This document shows positions 8,634 to 16,956 of a stretch of 64,000 nt of DNA, in pieces. Position numbers and translations under genes: made by a program. The notes below the pieces were generated by a model, which was not told the DNA's origin, made no database searches, and saw only the letters and a program-made list of their open reading frames with translations. This DNA is from Desulfosediminicola ganghwensis (GTDB lineage: Bacteria > Desulfobacterota > Desulfobulbia > Desulfobulbales > Desulfocapsaceae), in the NCBI RefSeq assembly GCF_005116675.2, contig NZ_CP050699.1, positions 1,077,001 to 1,141,000 on the forward strand, given 5' to 3'. The first letter of the stretch is position 1. Every line of letters starts with the position of its first letter.

Positions 8634-9716
8634 TTACAGGTTACCCCGCCTCCTCTGTTCCATTTCCATGGATTCGAACAATGCCTTGAAGTTACCTTTA
8701 CCAAAACTCTCACAACCCGCCCGTTGGATAACCTCGAAAAAAAGTGTAGGGCGGTCCTGCAGGGGTTTGGTGAATATCTGCAGCAGATAGCCGTTTTTGT
8801 CGCGATCGATAAGGATGTTGTTTTCCCTGATTTCCTTTCTGTCTTCCTTAATAGTCCCTACCCGGTCCCAGACAGTGTCATAGTACGTATCTGGTATCGA
8901 GAGGAAATGCAGGCCATTTCCCCTGAGTTTTCTGACAGTTGTTACAATGTCGGCGGAGTAGAGAGCGATATGCTGAACACCTGCCGAATAGTGAAAATCT
9001 ATATACTCCTGGATCTGACTTTTCCGCTTAGCCCTGGCAGGTTCATTGATCGGCAGTTTGATATTGCGCGAATCGTTGGCCATGACCTTGGAACGCAGGG
9101 CAGAGAATTCTGTTGAGATGTCTTTGTCGTCATAAGAGACAAACTGATGGAAGCCGAACACCTCTTTATAAAAGTCACACCACCTGTCCATCTGGCGCTG
9201 TTCGGTATTGGCGACGACATGGTCGATCCGGCTGATCCCGACAGATTCCCCGGCAAGCTCCGCCGCCTGATAGCCGGGCAGAAAAGGCCCGTTGTAATTA
9301 TTCACAGAGACAAAGCTGTGCACCACGTCACCATAGGTGTGAATAGCGGCTCTGCGGATACGGCCGTTACCATCTTCAACGTCATGGGGAAAGGTGGACG
9401 GTTCGGCACCGCGTGCCACTGTCTCATGGAAAACACCATCTACAGAGTCCACCTCAAAACAAATGTCTGCGACACTGTCTCCGTGCAGGGTGAGGAAGAT
9501 ATTGCGGGAATCGGCATAGTTCAAAGGGGTGGTGAGTACGAAAGTCACCCTGCCCTGTTGCAGAACATACGATGCTCTATCTGGAAAGCCGGTCTCCGGT
9601 CCGAGGTAGGCAACCTGGTTGAACCCTAACGCTTTCCGGTAGAAAAAGGCGGACTGGAGGCTGTTTCCCACGAGCAATTCAATGTGATGTATGCGTTTGA
9701 CAGGCAATGATCCCAT
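8634..9716 (-). CDS. hpd: 4-hydroxyphenylpyruvate dioxygenase
   Basis: 360 residues starting at ATG 9716, chosen because GGAG lies six bases upstream; an upstream GTG at 9734 would add six residues. Converts 4-hydroxyphenylpyruvate plus O2 to homogentisate. Two glyoxalase/vicinal-oxygen-chelate repeats are visible. Iron ligands are expected in RIDHVVAN (His), GVQHIALYS (His) and FFEVIQR (Glu), followed by the C-terminal signature GNFKALFESME. First gene of the tyrosine catabolic unit; a terminator lies between it and the upstream TSUP gene, so it should have its own promoter in 9717-9908. Confidence 0.95.
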   Translation of the reverse strand: MGSLPVKRIHHIELLVGNSLQSAFFYRKALGFNQVAYLGPETGFPDRASYVLQQGRVTFVLTTPLNYADSRNIFLTLHGDSVADICFEVDSVDGVFHETVARGAEPSTFPHDVEDGNGRIRRAAIHTYGDVVHSFVSVNNYNGPFLPGYQAAELAGESVGISRIDHVVANTEQRQMDRWCDFYKEVFGFHQFVSYDDKDISTEFSALRSKVMANDSRNIKLPINEPARAKRKSQIQEYIDFHYSAGVQHIALYSADIVTTVRKLRGNGLHFLSIPDTYYDTVWDRVGTIKEDRKEIRENNILIDRDKNGYLLQIFTKPLQDRPTLFFEVIQRAGCESFGKGNFKALFESMEMEQRRRGNL

Positions 9717-9908
9717 TACTTTCTCCAATATCACCGAGGTTATGGCGTGATATCTGATTCAGTCCACATCAAGAGCGTTGCAAAATTGCATAGAGAGGGC
9801 AAAAATACAGGTGCCTCTCATGCTCCTAAAGGATAGCGCAAAAAAAGAGGGCAAGGCAAGGTAAATGGGCTGGAGAGTGCGAAATTGCTAGATTTGCACA
9901 AATGAAAA

Positions 9909-9951
9909 GCCTGACAAAACTGATCCGGCAGAGCAGGTCGTTTTGTCAGGC
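9909..9951 (-). terminator. Rho-independent terminator after the TSUP gene
   Basis: A perfect 12-base inverted repeat, GCCTGACAAAAC and GTTTTGTCAGGC, with a 19-base loop. On the minus strand it starts 25 bases after the TSUP stop codon and is followed by TTTTC. It should end the regulator-oxidase-TSUP transcription unit before hpd. Confidence 0.8.
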
Positions 9952-9975
9952 GAGGAAAGGGGGGCGGCTCAAGCT

Positions 9976-10767
9976 CTACAGGCCACCGATCAGCATCTTG
10001 GTGCCTACCACGTAAAGCAGAATAGAGAAAATCTTCTTCAATCTGTCCACCGGGAGGGTATGGGTCAGCCTGGCGCCGATTGGGGCGGTGCAGACACTGG
10101 CTAGGACGATACCGAACAGACCCGTCAGGTGGATATACCCAAGGTGGGGAGCTGCGATGTCGATCCCCATACCGTTAACGACATAGCCAGCTGTTCCGGC
10201 GATGGCGATGGGGAAGCCGATTGCGGATGAAGTGGCAATAGCCTTGCGTATCTCGGTATTGCACCAACTTAAAAAAGGTACCGAGAGGGTGCCGCCGCCA
10301 ATACCCACCAGGCTGGAGAAGATGCCGATGGTACCTCCAGCGCCAAACATACCGACGCTGCCGGGCAAGGTCCTGTTGGGTTTGGGCTTGAAACCAATGA
10401 GCATCTGGGTTGCAACGAATATGAGAAAGAGCGCAAAAAAGATCTTCAGGAAATTGGTAGAGAGCTGAGCTGCGATCCAGGCACCGAAAAAGGTTCCGGC
10501 GAGAATGCCCGGGGTGATCCGGGTTACAGCCTGCCAGTTCACTGCCCCTCTCTTATGGTGAGCCCGCACACTGGAAAGTGAGGTGAAGACAATACTGGCC
10601 AGCGAGGTACCAAGCGCCATATGCAGTACATACTCATGGGGCACGCCGTGGGCAATAAAGGTGTATGTAAGCATGGGTACTATGACCATGCCTCCACCGA
10701 TACCGAGAAGCCCGGCCATGAGCCCGGCAATTGCACCGGCACCGAGATACATTGCAAAAAACATCAT
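9976..10767 (-). CDS. TSUP (TauE/SafE) family anion exporter
   Basis: 263 residues with about eight predicted transmembrane helices in two repeats, each starting with the family glycine-rich motif (GLLGIGGGMVIVPML near residue 20 and SLVGIGGGTLSVPFLSW near residue 160). TSUP proteins move sulfite, sulfonates, 2-hydroxyacids or related organic anions across the inner membrane. It follows the 2-hydroxyacid oxidase homologue by 30 bases with an RBS (AGGAG), so import or export of that enzyme's substrate is a reasonable inference. Confidence 0.85.
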   Translation of the reverse strand: MMFFAMYLGAGAIAGLMAGLLGIGGGMVIVPMLTYTFIAHGVPHEYVLHMALGTSLASIVFTSLSSVRAHHKRGAVNWQAVTRITPGILAGTFFGAWIAAQLSTNFLKIFFALFLIFVATQMLIGFKPKPNRTLPGSVGMFGAGGTIGIFSSLVGIGGGTLSVPFLSWCNTEIRKAIATSSAIGFPIAIAGTAGYVVNGMGIDIAAPHLGYIHLTGLFGIVLASVCTAPIGARLTHTLPVDRLKKIFSILLYVVGTKMLIGGL

Positions 10768-10797
10768 ACTTACATACTCCTGTAAAAAAAATACTGG

Positions 10798-11805
10798 CTA
10801 AGCCAGGATTTCGCGGCTCACGTTGCCGGCGCTGGCTGTGCCGGTAAGAACCATGGTCTGGATCAACTCACCGCGAATCTTTTCAAGATATGCCTGAACT
10901 CCATCCTGCAGTCCGCCTACTGCGGCAACAGAGACCGGGCGCCCTATCATGACAGCGTCTGCGCCGAGGGCCAGAAGCTTGAGCACATCTCCACCGCTTC
11001 TCACACCGCCATCGGCTATGATGGTGACCTTGCCTTTCACGGCATCGGCGATAGATGCAAGTACATCTGCGGCGCCTGGGGCAAAGTCGAGCACGCGGCC
11101 ACCATGGTTGGAGACAACGATTGCATCCACACCAATCTCGGCTGCCATCTTCGCTTCATCCACGGTCATTACACCTTTCAGGATGAACTTCATGGAGGTG
11201 GAGTCGATGATCTTTTTGAGAGCCTCGGGGGTTTTCGGGGAAACAGGACGGCCCATCTGGCGCAGGGTAACGAGACCGGCTGCGTCTATGTCCATGCCAA
11301 AGATTTTGGTGCCGGATTTGACAGCCTTTTCAATTTTCTGGTCGAGCTCTTCATTTTCCCAGGGCTTGATAAAAGGAATACCCTTACCATCGTTTTTCTC
11401 GATGGCGGAAAATCCGGCGCTGTGCAGCCATTCAGGTACACCGTCACCGGTACAGCCGAGAGTGCCGGCGGCGAGACAACCACCGATTACTGAATCTATA
11501 TATTCTTCCTCGCTGATACCTCCGCCCATGTTGAAGCTCACGCCACCGATCGGTGCAGCAAGTACAGGCATAGAGAGTTTCTGGCCAAGAAAATCGATGC
11601 TGGTATCCGGTGCGGTGACATCATGAATCAGCCGCATGTTGAATTTGTAACGCGCGAGCGCCTCAACATTTGCGGCGAAGGAGGAACCGGTGCCAAGCCC
11701 CCCCATGCCTGGAACCTGGCCTACACAGGCCTTGCCGTTGCACTGCGGACAAACACGGCAAAAGCCTTTCATTTTCTCTCTGGCGACATCGTAATACTCT
11801 TTCAC
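10798..11805 (-). CDS. FMN-dependent alpha-hydroxyacid oxidase/dehydrogenase homologue with N-terminal Cys cluster
   Basis: 335 residues, GTG start with a strong RBS (GGAG). The FMN-binding TIM barrel of the lactate/glycolate oxidase family is clear: catalytic Lys in FILKGVMTV, catalytic His in SNHGGRVLD and the phosphate site in DGGVRSGGDVLKLLALGADAVMIGRP-like residues. Unlike lactate oxidases, the first 30 residues carry Cys16, Cys19, Cys22 and Cys27 (CxxCxxCxxxxC), a possible Fe-S or zinc site. The substrate-binding Tyr and Arg of lactate oxidase are not obvious. It lies between a FadR-type regulator and a TSUP transporter, so a 2-hydroxyacid catabolic role is likely; lactate is one candidate. 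Confidence 0.8.
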   Translation of the reverse strand: MKEYYDVAREKMKGFCRVCPQCNGKACVGQVPGMGGLGTGSSFAANVEALARYKFNMRLIHDVTAPDTSIDFLGQKLSMPVLAAPIGGVSFNMGGGISEEEYIDSVIGGCLAAGTLGCTGDGVPEWLHSAGFSAIEKNDGKGIPFIKPWENEELDQKIEKAVKSGTKIFGMDIDAAGLVTLRQMGRPVSPKTPEALKKIIDSTSMKFILKGVMTVDEAKMAAEIGVDAIVVSNHGGRVLDFAPGAADVLASIADAVKGKVTIIADGGVRSGGDVLKLLALGADAVMIGRPVSVAAVGGLQDGVQAYLEKIRGELIQTMVLTGTASAGNVSREILA

Positions 11806-11900
11806 GTTGATTCTCCTTTATCAATTTAACGGGTTTTCCTGCGAAGGTGGTGGGGTGCAGTAAAAACGTCTAAATTCTATGTGTAAGGTGCGTTGAAGTG

Positions 11901-12608
11901 TTATCGGGTTTTCTTGATAGCTGTGAACTTATCCTGCGGCCGCTCTTCTGTCAGATGGGCGAGGTTCTGTTCGACCTGTACCATATGCTCCTGCATGTGG
12001 CGGGCTGCATCGGCGGAAGATTTTCGTTGCAGGGCATCGAATATCTGTTGGTGATAGCCCAGAGACATCACGCTTCTTTCCTGGCTCTGAAGCTCATTGA
12101 CGCGACTCTCAGCCAACACGTCATGAACGGTGTCATAAATATCAAGCAGTACCCCATTGCCTGTGGCGCGAACAAGAAGCCTGTGAAACTGTTCGTCGTA
12201 CGAAGCCCTGTCCCGGCCGCTGGCCACGGCCTCAGCCTGCACGTTTAAAATTTCTTCCAGCTCTTTCAGGGTCTGGTCGTCTATGCGGTTGGCGGCGAGC
12301 GCGGCTATCTGCGGTTCGAGCATGGAACGCAATTCGATAATCTCGTTGATGCGACGTTTTTTTCTGGTAACACCGTCTATCATGCAGCTCAGGGCGCCTT
12401 CGGCAACAAAGGTACCGGCACCGCGTCTGCTGACAACCACAGCTTTTTCCGCCAGTGCCTTTATCGCTTCGCGCACCGTATTGCGGGATACCTGATATTT
12501 TTCAGCCAAGTATCTCTCGGAGGGAATCCGGTCACCTGCGGCCAGTTCTCCGGTCCTGATGAGATCTTCGATCAGGCTGACAATTTCGTCGTGTCTTTTC
12601 TGGGTCAT
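11901..12608 (-). CDS. FadR-subfamily GntR transcriptional regulator
   Basis: 235 residues. The N-terminal winged helix has the GntR signature GDRIPSERYLAEKYQVSRNTVREAI (shown here by its key residues S27-E28 and R36-T38). The C-terminal helical FCD domain, about residues 90-225, has the Asp/His metal-site pattern in EQFHRLLVRATGN. Regulators of this type sense organic acids such as lactate, pyruvate or glycolate. It precedes the hydroxyacid oxidase and TSUP genes on the same strand and has AGGAGG before its ATG. Autoregulation through the palindrome at 12630-12644 is likely. Confidence 0.9.
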   Translation of the reverse strand: MTQKRHDEIVSLIEDLIRTGELAAGDRIPSERYLAEKYQVSRNTVREAIKALAEKAVVVSRRGAGTFVAEGALSCMIDGVTRKKRRINEIIELRSMLEPQIAALAANRIDDQTLKELEEILNVQAEAVASGRDRASYDEQFHRLLVRATGNGVLLDIYDTVHDVLAESRVNELQSQERSVMSLGYHQQIFDALQRKSSADAARHMQEHMVQVEQNLAHLTEERPQDKFTAIKKTR

Positions 12609-12629
12609 GGAGCCTCCTCAAGGGGTCAT

Positions 12630-12644
12630 ATTGGCCCAACCAAT
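12630..12644. promoter_or_regulatory. Candidate GntR operator
   Basis: ATTGG-CCCAA-CCAAT, a perfect 5-base inverted repeat with a 5-base spacer, 21 bases upstream of the regulator start. FadR-type regulators bind short palindromes of this size near their own promoters. Only one copy was found here. Confidence 0.45.
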
Positions 12645-12836
12645 AGCAATAATTGCCGGGGATGTCAAGATTAATAACAGTAGAAGAAGCGGGCAAGACC
12701 AGCCAATCCTGGTAGGATAGACAGAAAAGGGTGGGGAAGCTTCTGGAAAAAGAGCTATTCTGAAACTACGATGGAATAAGAAACTAATACAGAGAACAAA
12801 ATACAAGGCCGGTATAAATAATACAAGGGGTGGAAG

Positions 12837-13934
12837 ATGAATCCTGGTGGGAGAAGAGCAAGCAGGGGAGTTACATTATGGGTGTCAATATTCCTGATGA
12901 TGCTCTGGGGGTGTTCTCCGGTTGCTGACGAGGTAGCAGAGGGGCAGTTACAGGAGCCATCTTCGCAGTATGTGCAATACACCAGGCTGAGTCTGCCGGC
13001 CACTTTTGTCGGCTCTATTCCCTGCGAGGATTGCGTTCGAGTTGATATCGTACTGAATTTGCGCCCGGATCAGCTCTATCAGCTTCGTAAAACCTACATT
13101 TCCAGTGGTCAGCGAGTGAAGAAGGTGGAATCGCAGATGCGTAACTGGCGATATTCCAGCGACGGCAGAATGATAATTCTCGGCAAGCAGAAAGGCATGC
13201 TCAAAACCTATGTGGTTGCTGATGATAATACCCTGGTTTTTCTGGAACTGGAAAGCGAGCGGGGTAAAGATCCTATCACCTATACGCTTACCCGGTCACC
13301 TGGATACGATCCCTTCAGCGACAGTGTGAAGATGCTGGGAATGTTCAGTTTAAGCGAAAGCGGCGGGACAATTATTGAGTGTTCCAGCGGTGAAGTGTTC
13401 AGTGTTTCAAGATCTGGTGATTTTGAAAGGATGGCAAAAGAGTATCTGCGAATGCCGCATAACCAGAGCGAACCTTTACTGCTATCATTTACGGGGACAA
13501 TCCATGGTACAGGCGAAAGTTTTGGTGACAGCATCACGATAAATGATTTTAACCGTCTGTATCTTAATGGAAATTGCCTGGGAGAGCAGCAAAGTAAAAG
13601 TCTTACCGACTCAGTCTGGACGTTGGAGACAATCGGAAACAGGGATATGGCCGGTTATGAATACAGGTCTGCTCCCTACCTGATCTTGCGCAGGGACAAC
13701 ACTCTTCAGGGGTTTGCCGGTTGTAATGATATCTCCGGCACATATCTGGTGCGTGGTGATGTATTGCTCTTTAAAAGGATGATTCAGACCAGATTGGCCT
13801 GCTTTGAGGGGAATGAGCTGGAGAGCCTTTTTCTGGAGACTCTCGATAATGCCGAGCTTTTTACGATTGAGGAAGAAACGATGACAATTCTTGACCAGAA
13901 TGGGGAGGTTCTGGCCACATTCACCGGCACATAA
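12837..13934 (+). CDS. NlpE-like and META-domain lipoprotein
   Basis: 365 residues. A signal peptide with a lipobox-like end (MLWGC, Cys26) predicts a lipid-anchored envelope protein. The N-terminal part (about residues 55-150) resembles the NlpE N-terminal domain: it starts with LPATFVGSIPCEDC, the CxxC signature, and continues with a lipocalin-like barrel (QLYQLRKTYI). The C-terminal 110 residues match the META/HslJ domain (WTLETIG, LQGFAGCNDISGTY, TRLACFEGNELESLFLETL). NlpE is linked to copper resistance and to Cpx surface sensing in enterobacteria; here the role is inferred only. Single-gene unit. Confidence 0.85.
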   Translation: MNPGGRRASRGVTLWVSIFLMMLWGCSPVADEVAEGQLQEPSSQYVQYTRLSLPATFVGSIPCEDCVRVDIVLNLRPDQLYQLRKTYISSGQRVKKVESQMRNWRYSSDGRMIILGKQKGMLKTYVVADDNTLVFLELESERGKDPITYTLTRSPGYDPFSDSVKMLGMFSLSESGGTIIECSSGEVFSVSRSGDFERMAKEYLRMPHNQSEPLLLSFTGTIHGTGESFGDSITINDFNRLYLNGNCLGEQQSKSLTDSVWTLETIGNRDMAGYEYRSAPYLILRRDNTLQGFAGCNDISGTYLVRGDVLLFKRMIQTRLACFEGNELESLFLETLDNAELFTIEEETMTILDQNGEVLATFTGT

Positions 13935-14241
13935 TGTAGTCTGAGCAGATACGACCCGCTATTTATTGCCGCGTTTTGATTCACATACTGAAAAAAGAGT
14001 GAATCCCAAATGTCCCCGGTTAGCAGGTCGTTTCAACTCCTGAATGGGTAATGCTTTATTCCGGCCACGAGAAAATTAAAAGTCTGTTCTGATCTTCAAT
14101 AGAGCTTTTACTCTGAATAAGCAAAATAGCCAGAATTATTAAAACACACCCCACTCCTGTCTCTTCACCCGTGACTTCCCGTTTACAGAAAATGATAGTG
14201 AAATAGATTGAGGTAACATGTTTCTCAGCGTAGCAGGACTG
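13935..14241. other. Intergenic region with one inverted repeat
   Basis: The stretch lies between two convergent genes. It contains GATTCAC and GTGAATC (13978-14005), a perfect 7-base inverted repeat with a 14-base loop rich in A, which could act as a weak terminator for the lipoprotein gene. No gene is supported. Confidence 0.5.
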
Positions 14242-14796
14242 TTAAACCTCAACCACCATTCCCGCGGCTACCTCCTGCTTCTTCTCATCACCCATTAGAA
14301 TACCCAGCAGCTCAAGGGAAAACTCCACAGCTGTACCAGCACCGCGACTGGTTACGCAGTTTTGGTCCATTACTACGTTTTTCTCAGATGTTTTGCCACT
14401 TTTCAGGCCACCGATAAAGCCGGGATGGCAGGTGGCGGATTTACCTTCGAGAAGACCATTCTCACCAAGAACCAGCGCGGGTGATGCGCAAATAGCGCCG
14501 TAGAGCTTGTTGGCCTTGTTCTGTTTTTTAAGGATATCGATAAGTGGTTTGGAGTCTCTTAGATGTTCAGCACCGGGAATACCACCAGGAACCACTACCA
14601 GATCATATTCTTCATCCATGCAGTCACTGATACGTTTATCTGCATGAATCTTCACACCATGAGAAGAGGTTATAACCAGGTCATGGACTGAAGCGATATC
14701 GACATCTGCACCTGCTCTTCTGAAAACATCCACGATGGCAAGGGCCTCGACCATTTCAATTCCGTCCGCTACAGGGACTAGTATTCTCTTTGTCAT
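14242..14796 (-). CDS. DJ-1/PfpI family protein (YajL/ThiJ type)
   Basis: 184 residues, typical length. The nucleophile elbow is GAICASPALVLG with the reactive Cys in the middle, preceded by VVPGGIPGAEHLRD, the family oxyanion motif. Members are linked to deglycation, chaperone or oxidative-stress functions; the biochemical role is debated. RBS AAGGA before the ATG. It is a lone gene in this window, next to stress and envelope genes. Confidence 0.9.
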   Translation of the reverse strand: MTKRILVPVADGIEMVEALAIVDVFRRAGADVDIASVHDLVITSSHGVKIHADKRISDCMDEEYDLVVVPGGIPGAEHLRDSKPLIDILKKQNKANKLYGAICASPALVLGENGLLEGKSATCHPGFIGGLKSGKTSEKNVVMDQNCVTSRGAGTAVEFSLELLGILMGDEKKQEVAAGMVVEV

Positions 14797-15157
14797 TTTT
14801 ATGTCCTTTTAGGTAGAGGTTATGAATTCGGAGCCTGACCACGAGGATGATTGTAATCGGAGGTGTGAAGTGCGGCAAGGAGGAAGTTTGTTGAGTAGAG
14901 TAGATGGATTAGTAGAATAGCTGTAACGTTTCAGTAAGTTTTACAGATATAGTCGGTTTTTTGGGGTTGGAGTGTTTAGGGTGGTCGCCTCATAGTCGCT
15001 ATTTAGAGAGTGAAGATAAACAATCAATGAGCACGTTTATTCTGGTATCGTAAATGATCACTTCGGCAGGTTTAATTAAGATCTTTTATCATCGTAATCC
15101 AAAGGTGAATATAACTCATTCATAACAAACCCTTTGCGCGGAATCGTTGGCTCTACT
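14797..15157. other. Intergenic region, divergent promoters expected
   Basis: About 360 bases, AT-rich, between the divergent DJ-1 and SUMF1-like genes. I see no palindromic operator, RNA structure or small gene that I can support. Confidence 0.4.
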
Positions 15158-15892
15158 ATGAAAAAATTAACAGGAATGCTTTCAACAGCATTGATCTTAC
15201 TGATATCAGCATGTGTAACCAGGCAACATGGCTATTTCACCGGCATCAACGTACCGCCGATGGCTGAAGTACAGGCAGGGAGTTTTAATATTGGCGAGGG
15301 TGGGAATTGGCCTTGGGCGAATGGGCCAAGACCAATACAGAAAATCACAATCGGCTATGACTACTTTATAAGCAAAGAGCCTATAACGGTAACTGATTGG
15401 GATGAATGTGTAAAAAATAAGATTTGCGAACCATTGGATGGGCAAAATCGGGGTCATGGTGCGGCACTGGTGAGTTGGGATGGAACTCAAACCTATATAT
15501 CCTGGTTAAACAGCAGTACCGGGAAAAATTTTCGCCTTCCCTCTGAATCAGAGTGGGAGTATGCCATTAAGGGACCAGAGCCTCTGCCTGACTCATGGTT
15601 TGTCATCAATAGTGGCAAGGGAATGCAAATGACCAGAAAGTCCTATGTCAATAATTTTGGTCTATACCCAAGGTTGGGGATGCATGGTGAATGGGTAGAG
15701 GATTGCTGGAATAACTCCTATAGCGGGATTCCATTGGATGGCGCCCCCCGTGCTGTTGGAGATTGTCAAAAACGAACGTTCAGGAACCGAACGGGAAAAG
15801 ATGATTTTATCTATATGGTAAATGGCCGGGACTCTTTCTATAAGGATATCAGAGGATCCAATATTACATTCAGGATAGTCCATCTAAAATGA
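15158..15892 (+). CDS. SUMF1/formylglycine-generating-enzyme-like lipoprotein
   Basis: 244 residues from ATG 15158; an upstream ATG at 15134 would add eight residues but delays the signal peptide. The lipobox ISAC predicts a lipoprotein. The rest resembles the FGE-sulfatase/SUMF1 fold: AEVQAGSFNIGE at the start, an ISKEPITVTDWDECV segment, LPSESEWEYA and HGEWVEDCWNN. The C-terminal catalytic Cys pair and the usual RVLRGGSW motif of true FGE enzymes are not recognisable, so a non-catalytic, ligand-binding or structural role is more likely. The RBS is weak. Confidence 0.75.
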   Translation: MKKLTGMLSTALILLISACVTRQHGYFTGINVPPMAEVQAGSFNIGEGGNWPWANGPRPIQKITIGYDYFISKEPITVTDWDECVKNKICEPLDGQNRGHGAALVSWDGTQTYISWLNSSTGKNFRLPSESEWEYAIKGPEPLPDSWFVINSGKGMQMTRKSYVNNFGLYPRLGMHGEWVEDCWNNSYSGIPLDGAPRAVGDCQKRTFRNRTGKDDFIYMVNGRDSFYKDIRGSNITFRIVHLK

Positions 15893-16117
15893 ACTCTATC
15901 TTTAAAGCTAACCGGTGTGGATTTTCTGAACCAACTCTATGAGCCTTTACGATCTGGAGACTCATTATCTATAATCTCCAATTTTGTCATGACTAAAATA
16001 CCTCACTTTGTGATTGTAGCGCTTTGAGTAGGTATCTCCCTTACCGGGTGAAAGAAAACTGAAATGACCGGTAATCAGTACTTTACGGTTTCGGATAATC
16101 TGGTATGATACTTTAAA

Positions 16118-16132
16118 TAGTAATGATTATTA
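16118..16132. promoter_or_regulatory. Fur/PerR-type box upstream of flavodoxin
   Basis: TAGTAAT-G-ATTATTA, a 7-1-7 inverted repeat with one mismatch. It is nearly identical to the perfect box at 24905-24919 in front of perR-katG. It lies 61 bases upstream of the flavodoxin ATG. Iron- or peroxide-controlled flavodoxin expression is common in bacteria. Confidence 0.6.
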
Positions 16133-16193
16133 TTGCTGAATCGATGTGACTTGGAATTTGCATCATCAAACCAGATACCAGGGAGAATTCGTA

Positions 16194-16628
16194 ATGTCTA
16201 AAGCACTCATCGTTTACTCAAGTCGTACAGGTCAGACCAAAAATATTGCCGAACTCATAGCGGAAGGATTACGACTTTCAGCCATTGATGTTGCCATAAA
16301 GGATGTAACCGAGATTAAGCGGGAGGATGAACTTGCAGATTATGACCTCTATGTCTTCGGTTCCTCGACCTACCATGGCGCGATGATGGATAGGATGAAG
16401 TCCTTTCTTTTTCTTGCTGAAAGAGCAGAGTTACATGGCAAGCCTGGTGGTTCATTCGGTTCGTTTGGCTGGAGTGGTGAAGCTGCAGAGCGTATTTACG
16501 ATACCATGAAAAACATCTACGGTATGGACATGGTGAGTACTCCGCTGATGTTGAAGACCGGCGCGGTTGGAGGTGGGATTAAAGTTGCCCACGATTATGG
16601 CAGGGAGCTAGCTGCGAAGATCGCATAG
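16194..16628 (+). CDS. Flavodoxin
   Basis: 144 residues from ATG 16194, chosen because GGGAGA lies just upstream. Short-chain flavodoxin: the FMN phosphate loop is SSRTGQTKN at residues 8-16, with the flanking loops FGSSTYHGAMMD and GSFGWSGEAAERI. It is an FMN-containing, low-potential electron carrier that can replace ferredoxin when iron is short. The 7-1-7 box 60 bases upstream supports control by a Fur/PerR regulator. Confidence 0.92.
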   Translation: MSKALIVYSSRTGQTKNIAELIAEGLRLSAIDVAIKDVTEIKREDELADYDLYVFGSSTYHGAMMDRMKSFLFLAERAELHGKPGGSFGSFGWSGEAAERIYDTMKNIYGMDMVSTPLMLKTGAVGGGIKVAHDYGRELAAKIA

Positions 16629-16956
16629 CAGGAAAGAGGGTGGCGTTTCGAGAGCTGAGACTCCCCTCTGCCCGCAATTTCACCTTGTCACCGGTCGAAG
16701 ACCTGGCAACCACCCGAGCAGGGTTGCGCGTCAATCGGGGAGATCCCACGATTGATTATTCGTCATGCCTGATCGATCCTAGGCTGCCCCCGATAACGTG
16801 CATTGAACGTTGACTTGTATCTTAATTTAATTTAATACTAAAACAATCTATTTTACCTATCATCAAGCTTCTCATTATACCTCTGGCATGCACTGCACTG
16901 AAAGAACTTGGCTGCAGTCTGCCTGTTAATCTATTTCATGCGGAAGGTGATGCAGA
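16629..16956 (+). other. Intergenic region with three stacked hairpins
   Basis: Between flavodoxin and the SulP gene. Three inverted repeats follow each other: GGTC-GAA-GACC (16693-16703), GCAACC-N10-GGTTGC (16706-16727) and TCAATCG-N11-CGATTGA with an inner GGG/CCC (16731-16755). This may be a terminator region of flavodoxin or a structured 5' leader of the SulP transcript. It matches no riboswitch class that I recognise. Confidence 0.45.

Noticed and set aside
7909-8790. 293-codon plus-strand frame over hmgA/hpd
   Set aside because: Antisense shadow of two well-recognised enzymes; no motif.
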